37,287 bases of DNA from Chloroflexota bacterium (GTDB lineage Bacteria > Chloroflexota > Anaerolineae > Anaerolineales > UBA4823): assembly GCA_012516075.1 (NCBI GenBank), contig JAAYXE010000158.1, positions 1 to 37,287 on the forward strand. The letters run 5' to 3'. The notes under the pieces are model-generated. The model was not told the origin of the DNA, did no database searches, and saw only the letters and a list, made by a program, of their open reading frames with translations. This document shows, in pieces, positions 15,681 to 23,244 of the stretch; position 1 is the stretch's first letter; every line of letters begins with the position of its first letter. A program made the position numbers and the translations under genes.

Positions 15681-16607
15681 TCAGCCAAGGTACTGGAATA
15701 GATTGGCAGTGGCCATCGTGCGGGAGCTGACCTCCAGAATCGCCTGGTAGACGATCTCCTGCTGGCGCATCTGCGTGATCACTTCGGCCAGGTTGATGTT
15801 CTCGTTATTCGCCAGCGACTTCTGCAGGGCGAGCTGTGTGTCCTCGATGTAACCGATCGTGTTATTGACGTGGCTCAGGCGGGCGCCGTTGATACCGCGC
15901 AGCTCGCTCAACTGGGTGAGAGACTCTTCCAGCGCATCGGCGGCGGCCGCAATGGCGGCTGTGTCGTCGCTGCGCAGCGCATCAGCAGCCTGCTGAAGGT
16001 TATTGAAAAAATTCAGGAAGATATCCTTAGTATACACCTTATTTCCCGCAGCGTCATAGAGTCCATCCACATTGACGTCGATGAGCTGGTTTGGGGCGAT
16101 GCTGCGCTGGATGGTGCGGTCGTCTCCCTGATACAGGACGGTCAACCCTGTGGGGTCATCGGGATCGATGACGAAGGGCTGTGTCTTGATCTTGAAACCG
16201 GCGAAGATGTAGCTGTCCTGGTGGCGTGAGTTGGCCGTGGTGATGGCGTCCTGGCGGGCGGACTCCAGCTCGGCGGCCACGGTGCTGCGCTCGTCTTCGC
16301 CCAGTGTGTCGGTGGCTGCGCCGCGCACCTTCACCAGGTAGCGCGAGGCGATCGATTCGAGCTTCTCCAGGGCCACCTCCGAGGCGGTCATCCACTCGTC
16401 GGTCAGCCTTGCAGTCTCCAGGTAGGAGGCGCTGGAATTCAGGGTGGAGCGCAGGCTGAGCGACGCCGCGGCTGCGGAGGGGTTGTCGGAAAAATTGACG
16501 AACTTCCGCTCGGCGGCGCCCAGGCTCTGCAGCTTCGCCAGGCGTTCCATGGTCTGGTTTGTATACTGGACCATCCGGTCAACCATCATTCGCTGAGTGA
16601 CTCGCAC
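15681..16607 (-). CDS. flgL: Hook-filament junction protein FlgL
   Basis: FlgL (HAP3) links the hook junction to the filament. The 308-residue product begins MRVTQRMMVDRMVQYTNQTM, followed by AAERKFVNFSDNPSAAAASL, the flagellin-like N-terminal D0/D1 region (INxxSDDP-type motif). The middle has DSYIFAGFKIKTQPF. The C-terminus (ENINLAEVITQMRQQEIVYQ and ILEVSSRTMATANLFQYL) is the matching C-terminal helix. It lies after flgK and before csrA in the sigma-28 unit. A GGAGG-type site (AAGGAGGC) lies about 7 nt upstream of the start. Confidence 0.95.
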   Translation of the reverse strand: MRVTQRMMVDRMVQYTNQTMERLAKLQSLGAAERKFVNFSDNPSAAAASLSLRSTLNSSASYLETARLTDEWMTASEVALEKLESIASRYLVKVRGAATDTLGEDERSTVAAELESARQDAITTANSRHQDSYIFAGFKIKTQPFVIDPDDPTGLTVLYQGDDRTIQRSIAPNQLIDVNVDGLYDAAGNKVYTKDIFLNFFNNLQQAADALRSDDTAAIAAAADALEESLTQLSELRGINGARLSHVNNTIGYIEDTQLALQKSLANNENINLAEVITQMRQQEIVYQAILEVSSRTMATANLFQYLG

Positions 16608-16628
16608 GGCTGCCTCCTTAACTCAAAC

Positions 16629-18041
16629 CTATAATCCCACCCGCCCCATGCGGTTAATAATCTGGTCGGCCATTTCGTCGAGGGCTGTCAGCAGGCGGGC
16701 GGCGGCCTGGTAGGTGCGCTGGTACTTCACCAGGTTGGCCGCTTCTTCGTCCAGGTTCACCCCGACGATCGATTCACGCTGCAGGCTGAGTGAGTCGAGC
16801 ACCAGCTGGTGGTCTTTGGCGCTGGCTTTCGAAGCCTCGATGTGCATGGCCAGCGCCAGAGCCTGCGCGGTGATCATGCCGTTCACGCTGTACGTCCCGT
16901 GAGCAGTGGCGTACGTACTGTCCTTAAGCTGGGCGATCTTGAGCGCGATGCTGCCGTCTCCCGGGGAGTCGACTTCACTGCCCGCCGCGATGCGGTCGGG
17001 GTCGTCCATGACGCTGTTCACGCGGATGGACAGGGCATCGGTGCCGAGGAAAAACAGCTCTCCCGGGTTGTTGTAGCTGTCGACGCCCGAGGTATGCAGC
17101 GCGTTAACCGAGGTAATCAGATAGCTCGCCGCTTCGTTCAGGCGCTGGAGCTGGTCGACCAGAATGGTATCGCGCACATAGAGCTGCCCGGCGATCTCGC
17201 CTGCCTGCGAAAGCTGCAGCTTACTGCCGTCGTCCCAGTAGATGCTGGCCAGGTTGTCGTTGGCCGGATCGGCGCGCACCTCGAGCTGGTTATATTTGGT
17301 GCCGAACACCAGGACGTGATTGCCGATGGAGACCATCACATCACCGGTCTCCTGTTCCACAGCCGACGCGCCGGCCAATCGCGCGAGCGTCTCGATCAGC
17401 CGGTCGCGCTCGTCGAGCAGGTCGTTGGGCTGGTCGCCGGAGGCGCGCACATGGGCGATCTGGCGGTTGAGCGTGGCGATCTGCTGTGCGGCCTGATTGA
17501 TCTGCTCGACCTGGCCCGACAGGGCCGTGTCGAAGGAGTGCCGCATGGCTGTGAGCTGGCTGGCGCGGTGGCTGAACCCCATAGCCAGGGCCTTTGCGTT
17601 GGCCACCAGCTCCATGCGGATTGAGCGGTTAGACGGGTCGTTCGACAGTGCCGTCCAGTGCGCCCAGAACTGGTCCAGATATGCGCCCAGGCCGGCTTCG
17701 CTGGTCTCGGAAAGGATGCCTTCCGCCTGGAGCAGCGGCTCCTGCTGGCTGGCCCAGTAGCGGTTGGCGGCCAGCTCTTTGCGGTAGGGGGTCTCGTACA
17801 GGGTGAGCTCGTAGCGGCGCACGAGCTGGACGTGCACACCGGAGCCGATCTGCCCGCCGACCGGGCTGCGCCCGTACAGCCCCGGCATGGGGTAAGCGCG
17901 GTTGGAGCTCATCACCGCTTCCTGGCGGTGATAGCCGGGGGTATTGGCGTTCGCCACGTTGTGCTCCACCACCTGGATGGCGCGCTGGTTGGCCAGCAGG
18001 GTCTGCAGAGCGATGGAAATGCCGTTGAAGATCGTGGGCAT
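16629..18041 (-). CDS. flgK: Hook-filament junction protein FlgK
   Basis: FlgK (HAP1) forms the first junction layer on the hook. The 470-residue protein opens with the rod/hook-family motif VEHNVANANTPGYHRQEAVM (about 25-44). The text LDQFWAHWTALSNDPSNRSI and NRQIAHVRASGDQPNDLLDE is FlgK-specific. It ends QRESIVGVNLDEEAANLVKY followed by QRTYQAAARLLTALDEMADQ, the conserved FlgK C-terminal helix. ATG 18041 lies 8 nt after the flgN stop with AGGAAA upstream. It is exported with the help of FlgN. Confidence 0.97.
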   Translation of the reverse strand: MPTIFNGISIALQTLLANQRAIQVVEHNVANANTPGYHRQEAVMSSNRAYPMPGLYGRSPVGGQIGSGVHVQLVRRYELTLYETPYRKELAANRYWASQQEPLLQAEGILSETSEAGLGAYLDQFWAHWTALSNDPSNRSIRMELVANAKALAMGFSHRASQLTAMRHSFDTALSGQVEQINQAAQQIATLNRQIAHVRASGDQPNDLLDERDRLIETLARLAGASAVEQETGDVMVSIGNHVLVFGTKYNQLEVRADPANDNLASIYWDDGSKLQLSQAGEIAGQLYVRDTILVDQLQRLNEAASYLITSVNALHTSGVDSYNNPGELFFLGTDALSIRVNSVMDDPDRIAAGSEVDSPGDGSIALKIAQLKDSTYATAHGTYSVNGMITAQALALAMHIEASKASAKDHQLVLDSLSLQRESIVGVNLDEEAANLVKYQRTYQAAARLLTALDEMADQIINRMGRVGL

Positions 18042-18049
18042 CGCGTTTC

Positions 18050-18550
18050 CTACTTTCGCTGGTCAATTTCAAGGGAGGGCGCGTAGCCGCCGGCGTCGCG
18101 TGCCCCGGTGGGACCGTACTGGTCTGCAGGCTGGTACAGGCTGAGCAGGAATTCCTGCACGCGTGCGCTGCGCTCCAGGGCTGCGGCCGCCAGCACGCCG
18201 CTGCCGTGGCTGAGCTCGCGCGCCTGGCTCATCACAGCCAGGATGCCCTCGCGCAGGCGCTGGATGCGCTCAGCCGCTTCGGGCTCGCGTTCGCCGATCC
18301 ACACGGCCAGGGAGGCCTCGTCTTTCAGCCCCAGCGAGAGTTCGGCCTGCTGCACGGCAGCCCGCCGGCTTTCTTCCAGGCGGTTGATCTCGTCCAGCAG
18401 CCCTTCTTTCTTTTCCACCAGCCGTTCCAGCTCGTCCACCTGGTTGGCCATCAGCGCCTGGCGCTCCTGGCGCGTGATCTCATACAGCGCCTGGCAGGCC
18501 TGAAATTCTTCTACCAGCAGATTTTCGAGTTTCTTCACCAGATCGTTCAT
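18050..18550 (-). CDS. flgN: FlgN-family export chaperone
   Basis: FlgN is the cytoplasmic chaperone for FlgK and FlgL. The 166-residue product is almost wholly helical with heptad-like charged text. LENLLVEEFQACQALYEITR, QERQALMANQVDELERLVEKK and LLDEINRLEESRRAAV match the FlgN family signature (LL..E...Y..L......Q..AL...D...L). It sits between flgM and flgK, the standard order in Firmicutes-like clusters. The ATG lies 2 nt after the flgM stop; AGAGGTGG within the flgM end can serve as Shine-Dalgarno. Confidence 0.88.
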   Translation of the reverse strand: MNDLVKKLENLLVEEFQACQALYEITRQERQALMANQVDELERLVEKKEGLLDEINRLEESRRAAVQQAELSLGLKDEASLAVWIGEREPEAAERIQRLREGILAVMSQARELSHGSGVLAAAALERSARVQEFLLSLYQPADQYGPTGARDAGGYAPSLEIDQRK

Positions 18551-18552
18551 CG

Positions 18553-18870
18553 TTATGATTCCACCTCTTTACCCGGGCGCACGTGCGCCAGCAGGCGCCT
18601 GGCCAGTTCATCGTAGGGAATCTCATAGGTGCCGGCCTCGACCTGCTCTTTCAACTGGCGCACCTGTTCTGCGCGCGCCGCCGGCGTGCTGTCCGCCTCG
18701 TTCAGGGCTTTCGCCAGCAGGCGGGCGCTCTCGGAAAGTTCCGCCTGGTCTTTGCGCTCCAGGCCCGACGCGCTCGACTTTTCGGCAGACGGGCGGCTGC
18801 GGCCGGTGGAGCGTGCTTCCTCCAGGTCCATCTGGTAGATCTGCTTGATTCCCTGATTATTGACTTTCAT
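18553..18870 (-). CDS. flgM: Anti-sigma-28 factor FlgM
   Basis: FlgM binds and inhibits FliA until the hook is finished, then is exported. The 105-residue protein has a disordered polar N-terminus starting MKVNNQGIKQIYQMDLEEAR. A C-terminal sigma-binding region follows, with LSESARLLAKALN, AARAEQVRQLKEQVEAGTYE and IPYDELARRLLAH, a clear FlgM_anti-sigma-28 pattern. It is the first gene after the consensus sigma-28 promoter (18931-18957). FliA therefore would drive its own inhibitor, a known feedback loop. Confidence 0.93.
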   Translation of the reverse strand: MKVNNQGIKQIYQMDLEEARSTGRSRPSAEKSSASGLERKDQAELSESARLLAKALNEADSTPAARAEQVRQLKEQVEAGTYEIPYDELARRLLAHVRPGKEVES

Positions 18871-18930
18871 TCTGGCACCTCGGATCGTTCGTTCTGGCTG
18901 GTGTCTGTTTCGGACTATACCGCTAATCTG

Positions 18931-18957
18931 TTATCGGCAGACCGAGAGAAAACTTTA
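18931..18957 (-). promoter_or_regulatory. Consensus sigma-28 (FliA) promoter of flgM-csrA
   Basis: Read on the - strand: TAAAGTTT (18950-18957), 11 nt, GCCGATAA (18931-18938). This equals the enterobacterial FliA consensus in both boxes and spacing. It lies about 60 nt upstream of flgM. The flgG stop codon TAA forms the first three bases of the -35 box. It separates class II (fliR-flgG) from class III (flgM-csrA) expression. Confidence 0.95.
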
Positions 18958-19695
18958 CCCCCGGCGCAAATGAATTGCCTGAGAAAGCATCTCATCGGTC
19001 TGCTGGAAGATGCGCAGGGACATCTCAAATGAGCGCTGCAGGGAAGACAGGTTGACCATCTCTTCGGCCAGATTGACGTTGGACTGCTCGATTGCCTTGC
19101 CCAGGATGACGCCGCGCTCTTCCTCACCGGGGGCGCCGGTCTGCGCTTCGCCGGAGATCTCGGTCTCGAGCCACAGGTTCTGCCCGTAGCGCAGCAGGCC
19201 GCTGGGGTTGGCGAAATGCGCCAGCTCGATGCGCCCGGCTTCGCTCCAGGCGCCGGCCCGCAGGACCATCACCGCCCCGTCGGGGTTGACGTGCACGTCT
19301 TCAGCGCCTTCGGGGATCTCGCCCTCCCAATCCAGGGGGAAGCCGTCGGCATTGACGATCCTGCGCTGGGCGTCCAGGTAGAACTGGCCGTCGCGCGTGT
19401 AGGCCGTGCGCCCGTCGGGCAGAGTCAGGGCGAAGAAGCCCTTGCCGCGGATCGCCAGGTCCAGGCTGTTCTCGGTACGCTTCAACTGCCCCTGGGTCAT
19501 CATGAACTGGGTGGAGCTGATCTGGCTGCCGCCGAGCTGGCTCTGGTTGAGCAGCTCCTGGAAATTGGTGCGCCCGCGCTTGAACCCGGGGGTCTGGATG
19601 TTCGAAAGGTTATCGCTGATCGTGTCCAGGCTGGTCAGGCGGGTGAGCATGCCGCTGCGGGCGATATTCATGATCTGTGTGAACGAGACGGGCAT
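18955..19695 (-). CDS. flgG: Flagellar basal-body rod protein FlgG
   Basis: FlgG is the distal rod. The 246-residue product has the N-terminal motif ISDNLSNIQTPGFKRGRTNF-QELLNQ (about 25-50), with the KRxRxxFQELL text typical of FlgG. It also has LDLAIRGKGFFALTLPDGRT and AYTRDGQFYLDAQRRIVNAD. The C-terminus, IEQSNVNLAEEMVNLSSLQR and SFEMSLRIFQQTDEML, is the FlgG-type helix. AGGAG lies about 7 nt upstream of ATG 19695. It follows flgF, as in most clusters (FlhP in Bacillus). Assignment of FlgG versus FlgF rests on the KRGRTNFQ motif and gene order. Confidence 0.88.
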   Translation of the reverse strand: MPVSFTQIMNIARSGMLTRLTSLDTISDNLSNIQTPGFKRGRTNFQELLNQSQLGGSQISSTQFMMTQGQLKRTENSLDLAIRGKGFFALTLPDGRTAYTRDGQFYLDAQRRIVNADGFPLDWEGEIPEGAEDVHVNPDGAVMVLRAGAWSEAGRIELAHFANPSGLLRYGQNLWLETEISGEAQTGAPGEEERGVILGKAIEQSNVNLAEEMVNLSSLQRSFEMSLRIFQQTDEMLSQAIHLRRG

Positions 19696-19726
19696 GGCGG
19701 TCTCCTGTGCTGCTGATCAGGCGGGC

Positions 19727-20485
19727 TTACCAGCTGCCCAGGCGGCTGATAGCGCGGGCGTTGAGCTCGTCCTGGGTCTGCACCATTTGCTGGGCGGCTT
19801 CGTAGCTGCGGGCGACCTGCACCATCTGGGTCATCATCTGGGCGGCGTTCACGTTGGCCGATTCCAGATAACCCTGCAGCACCACGCCCTGCCCCTCACC
19901 GTCGGGCTGGCCCTGGGCGGCGAAGGTGTTGGAAATCGAGCGGGTGAGGGCGGCGGCCGGGTCGGCAAAAACAGCGATGCCCAGGCGGGCGACCTCTTCG
20001 CCGTCCTGCAGCAGTACACCCTCGCCGGTGACGGTCGGGGCGCTGCCGCCTTCCAGACGGATGCGCTGGCCGTTATCGTCCAGCACGAAGACGCCGTCCA
20101 CGGTCACCAGGTTGCCTTCCAGGTCCAGGTTGAAGCGCCCGTCGCGGGTGTAGCGTTCGCCTTCGGGGGTTTCCACGCGGAAAAAGCCCGGGCCCTGGAT
20201 GGCCAGATCCAGGCTTTCGCCGCTGTAGCGCAGGCTGCCGCCGCTGAAGTCGATGGACTCCGGCCGGTTCTGCACGCCGAGCCCCACGCTGCCGACCAGG
20301 TCTGTGCCGCCGCTGGCGGATGCCTCGGGATGGGGCTGGTGGACCGGGGCGTGCAGGTAGTCTGTCAGGGAAGATAAGACCTGTTTGAACCCGGGGGTGT
20401 CCATGTTGGCGACGTTGTGCGCGATCTGGTTCTGGCGGGTGAGGTTCGCCAGCATGGCCGATGCGGCTGCGTATAGTCCTTTCAT
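19727..20485 (-). CDS. flgF: Flagellar basal-body rod protein FlgF (FlhO-like)
   Basis: A 252-residue rod protein of the FlgF/FlgG family. It has the motif IAHNVANMDTPGFKQVLSSL (about 22-41), the GESLDLAIQGPGFFRVETPE and RYTRDGRFNLDLEGNL beta segments, and a C-terminus with LESANVNAAQMMTQMVQVAR and YEAAQQMVQTQDELN. It lacks the FlgG-type KRxRxxFQ text and precedes flgG, so FlgF (FlhO in Bacillus) is the better name. Its ATG overlaps the preceding stop (ATGA). Both proteins build the rod between FlgB/FlgC and the hook. Confidence 0.85.
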   Translation of the reverse strand: MKGLYAAASAMLANLTRQNQIAHNVANMDTPGFKQVLSSLTDYLHAPVHQPHPEASASGGTDLVGSVGLGVQNRPESIDFSGGSLRYSGESLDLAIQGPGFFRVETPEGERYTRDGRFNLDLEGNLVTVDGVFVLDDNGQRIRLEGGSAPTVTGEGVLLQDGEEVARLGIAVFADPAAALTRSISNTFAAQGQPDGEGQGVVLQGYLESANVNAAQMMTQMVQVARSYEAAQQMVQTQDELNARAISRLGSW

Positions 20486-20907
20486 CGCGGTTGTACTCCT
20501 GTGCTCGATTTCTGGCTCTGGTTGAGGGCCAGAATCAGGTGGACCTCCTGGCGCGTCATGCCCATGTGGCGGGCGATGTCGAGCTCCGACATGCCGGCGG
20601 AGGCCATGGCCATGACCACGGGATGGCGGCCGGTGGGGCTGGCTTCGGCCGGGGCGCTGGACTGCACCACGGAGAGCAGCTTCTGGAAATCGCTCTGCCC
20701 CATCACGCCCAGGGTGGGGGAGGCCGGCTGGGAGGCGGGTGCAGACGCCCCGGCCGCCTGCCGGGAAGTGATCAGCTCGCCGATCTGGTCGCTCAGCGGG
20801 CCCAGGCGCTGCGCCTGTTCCAGGCTGCCGCGGGCCAGGGCCGTTTCACGCGCCAGTTGGATCAGGTGATAGGTGTCGGTTAACAGGTCCGTTTGAATGC
20901 CGTTCAT
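20482..20907 (-). CDS. SwrB/DUF6115-like protein with C-terminal HTH
   Basis: The 141-residue protein has a helical N-terminus (1-50), an Ala/Ser/Pro linker (50-68), a short helix and a C-terminal helix-turn-helix (about 98-127: VVMAMASAGMSELDIARHMG, then MTRQEVHLILAL). That end resembles the tail of SwrB and DUF6115 proteins, which in Bacillus lie directly after sigD. Here it also follows the sigma-28 gene. No N-terminal membrane anchor is visible, unlike SwrB. Its start overlaps the fliA 3' end by 62 nt in another frame, which is unusually long. A role in flagellar regulation or assembly is inferred from context and the HTH. Confidence 0.65.
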   Translation of the reverse strand: MNGIQTDLLTDTYHLIQLARETALARGSLEQAQRLGPLSDQIGELITSRQAAGASAPASQPASPTLGVMGQSDFQKLLSVVQSSAPAEASPTGRHPVVMAMASAGMSELDIARHMGMTRQEVHLILALNQSQKSSTGVQPR

Positions 20908-21712
20908 AACGCTTCCGGTTACTGGTCAAAAAGGTGCCGGCGGCCGGGCTGCCGGCTGCATCCGGCCGGAGGGCGGCTTTCAGGTTCATGATGGCGCGGG
21001 CGTGGATCTGGCAGACGCGCGATTCAGAGATGTTAAGCACCTCTCCGACCTCTCGCAGGGTGAGTTCGTTGTAATAGTACAGCGAGAGCACGAGCTGCTC
21101 GCGCTCGGGCAGGCTTTTGATCGCCGCCGTAAGATGGTTCATTAACTCTGCTTCCTCTATCTGCTCGGCGGGATCGGGCTGGTTCTCGTCCTCGAGCAGG
21201 TCGTGCAGCGAAGCGTCGCCCTCGCTCTCGCCGGCCAGGCCGTCCATCGAGACGATCACCAGGCTGGCGTCCACCAGGGCCTGCTGCAGCGCCGGCAGGT
21301 CCATTTCGAGGTGACGGGCGAGCTCTTCGTCGCTGGGGGCACGCCCGAGCTGGCCCCACAGGTCCGCCAGCCCCTGCTGGATCTGGCGGGTGCGCTTGCG
21401 GGCGCCGCGCGAGAGCCAGTCCTGAGCGCGCAGGTGATCGAGCACCCGCCCGCGGATGCGCAGAGTGGCGTAGGTGCTGAACTGGGTCCCGAAGGAAGGA
21501 TTAAAACCGTCCACGGCTTCCATCAGGCCGATCATGCCCTCGCTGCAGGCGTCGTCATAATCGGGGCCGCTGGTGCGCGAGATGCCCAGGCGCCCGAGTA
21601 CGAAATGGATCAATGGAGCATAGCGCAGAATCAGCGCCTCGCGCAGCTCGGGGCTGCGCTGGCGGCTGTATGCGCGAAGCATTTCCTGATCGTCCATTCC
21701 GTACGCGTCCAT
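20846..21712 (-). CDS. fliA: RNA polymerase sigma-28 factor FliA/WhiG
   Basis: FliA directs RNA polymerase to late flagellar genes. The 288-residue protein has region 2 (about 12-100: ILRYAPLIHFVLGRLGI, DACSEGMIGLMEAVDGFNPS, TYATLRIRGRVLDHLRAQDW). Region 3 follows (about 110-160). Region 4 (about 200-248) contains LPEREQLVLSLYYYNELTLR and EVGEVLNISESRVCQIHARA. The first in-frame ATG is at 21712; ATG 21697 is an alternative and neither has a strong Shine-Dalgarno. A polar 38-residue tail after region 4 overlaps the next gene by 62 nt. Its target promoter lies at 18931. Confidence 0.95.
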   Translation of the reverse strand: MDAYGMDDQEMLRAYSRQRSPELREALILRYAPLIHFVLGRLGISRTSGPDYDDACSEGMIGLMEAVDGFNPSFGTQFSTYATLRIRGRVLDHLRAQDWLSRGARKRTRQIQQGLADLWGQLGRAPSDEELARHLEMDLPALQQALVDASLVIVSMDGLAGESEGDASLHDLLEDENQPDPAEQIEEAELMNHLTAAIKSLPEREQLVLSLYYYNELTLREVGEVLNISESRVCQIHARAIMNLKAALRPDAAGSPAAGTFLTSNRKRYERHSNGPVNRHLSPDPTGA

Positions 21713-21748
21713 ACCAGGTCAGACCATTCAAGCCGCTGGCTGCGGCGC

Positions 21749-22069
21749 TTATGCCTGGCGCTCGATCGTGCTGAGCGGCTGGGCGTTCTGTTCTTTCAAT
21801 TCGGCGGCCAGGTTCTCCAGCACAGCGGTGGAGAGGCGCCAGTTGAACACCCACAGCAGCAGGCCGATGACAATGACACTCAGCGCCGCGCGCAGCAGCG
21901 CGACCTCGATGCTGGCGCCGTTGAAGATGGACAGTCCGGTCACCAGCAGCGCTGTGACGATGACGATGATTTTGGATACGGCCAGCGCCGCCTCGACCAG
22001 CAGCGGGCTGCTTGCCCAGGCAGCCAGTCCGGAGGCTTCCGGCCGGGTGCTGGTGAATGTCGAGTTCAT
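21749..22069 (-). CDS. Small two-TM membrane protein of unknown function
   Basis: The 106-residue product has two predicted membrane helices. One is at about 27-49 (AALAVSKIIVIVTALLVTGL) and one at about 55-77 (EVALLRAALSVIVIGLLLWV). A charged C-terminal tail (AELKEQNAQPLSTIERQA) follows. I do not recognise the family. It overlaps the flhF stop (ATGA) and precedes fliA, so it belongs to the operon. In many clusters flhG (the MinD-like partner of FlhF) occupies this place. A membrane partner for FlhF, or a small polar-localisation protein, is a possibility only. Confidence 0.75.
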   Translation of the reverse strand: MNSTFTSTRPEASGLAAWASSPLLVEAALAVSKIIVIVTALLVTGLSIFNGASIEVALLRAALSVIVIGLLLWVFNWRLSTAVLENLAAELKEQNAQPLSTIERQA

Positions 22070-23244
22070 CGTTCACCTCCAATAACAGGCCATTTTTCCT
22101 GCATAATCGCCTGCACCAGGGTTTCACGGCGAGCGGGGTGCAGGTCTTCGGGTACACGCGCGCCGGTTGAGAAATAGTACAGAGGCAGTCTGGAGCGGCT
22201 GGCCAGGTTGAACACACTGCCAAAGCTGCCCGTATCGTCCAGGTGCGAGACCGCCAGGCCGTCGATCCCGAACGGCTTGAGCACCTGGTAGGCCCGCTGC
22301 AGGTCCACGCCTTTGGTGGCGGCGGAGAAAACCCACAGCAGCGTGCGCTCAGACAGGGCGGTGAGATAATCGGCGAACTGCACGATGCTCTTTTCCTGGT
22401 AGGGGTTGAAGCTCTGCAGGTCGACCAGCACCAGCCCGTCATCCAGCCCTGCTACGGTGTCGGCAAGCTCCTGCGGCGTGTAGGGCGTATGCAGCGGGAT
22501 CTGCAGGGCGGAGGCGTACTGGCGCGCCTGGGCGATGGCGCCGGCGGTGACGGTGTCGGCACACACCCATGCCACCGGCGGAGCGCCGTTCTGCGCGGCT
22601 GTGGCGGCGATCTTGGCGCACAGGCTGGTCTTGCCCACGCCGCTGGTGCCCGCCAGGCAGAGCACTTCACGCCCGGATGCCGGCTGCCCGTTATTTACCT
22701 GCAGCAGGGCCTGGAGCTGCATGGAGAGATAGCGCCGCAGGTAATCGTCGTCCTTCAGCAGCCGGGGCGGCAGCACTTCCAGGCAGCCGGTGATGAGCTT
22801 TTTAACGAGCTGCGGTTCGAGCGACTGGCGCAGGAACTGCTCCTGGAGCTTGAGCAGCCCGGGCGGGGTGACCGGGAAGCGCTTTTTCAGCTCTTCCTGC
22901 CCGGCAGCCCCTTCAGACCCCGCAGGCTGCGCTTCGGCCGGGGGCTGTGGTTCGGGGCTCTCCGGTCCGGCGGCCTGCGTCCGCAGCGGGCCGGTATCTG
23001 CAGGAGGCGTCCCCGGGGCCGGGGATTCAGGCGGAACAGTGTCTCCAGATCCGCCGGGCATGGCCATGACCTCCACCTGCGGCTCTTTCAGGGCCCCCAG
23101 CAGGCCGGTGGGCGTGATCTGGCGCACCGAGACCACGATCGCGGCGGGGCCGAGCGCGCGCTGCACTTCCTGCAGCGCAGCGGTGACGCTGCGCGCCCGG
23201 AAAGTCTGCATGCGGGGGGAGGTTGGGGCTGTCATATCAGTCAA
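22066..23244 (-). CDS. flhF: FlhF, SRP-type GTPase, diverged
   Basis: FlhF sets flagellar position and number. The 392-residue protein has the B-domain start (MQTFRARSVTAALQEVQRAL), a Pro-rich linker (about 70-115), an N domain and a G domain. P-loop GTSGVGKTS (199-207) is intact, as is the ADTVTAGAIAQ stretch (G2-like). Two motifs differ from the family. The G3 DTAGR-type motif is VDLQSFNP (Asp275 kept, AGR lost), and the G4 TKLDE is SHLDD (333-337). Nucleotide binding is likely, but hydrolysis or specificity may be altered. It overlaps flhA by 8 nt, and no flhG follows. Confidence 0.88.
   Translation of the reverse strand: MTDMTAPTSPRMQTFRARSVTAALQEVQRALGPAAIVVSVRQITPTGLLGALKEPQVEVMAMPGGSGDTVPPESPAPGTPPADTGPLRTQAAGPESPEPQPPAEAQPAGSEGAAGQEELKKRFPVTPPGLLKLQEQFLRQSLEPQLVKKLITGCLEVLPPRLLKDDDYLRRYLSMQLQALLQVNNGQPASGREVLCLAGTSGVGKTSLCAKIAATAAQNGAPPVAWVCADTVTAGAIAQARQYASALQIPLHTPYTPQELADTVAGLDDGLVLVDLQSFNPYQEKSIVQFADYLTALSERTLLWVFSAATKGVDLQRAYQVLKPFGIDGLAVSHLDDTGSFGSVFNLASRSRLPLYYFSTGARVPEDLHPARRETLVQAIMQEKWPVIGGER

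Noticed and set aside
18955..20485. Calling both rod genes flgG.
   Set aside because: Gene order and the KRGRTNFQ text in only one of them support flgF followed by flgG.
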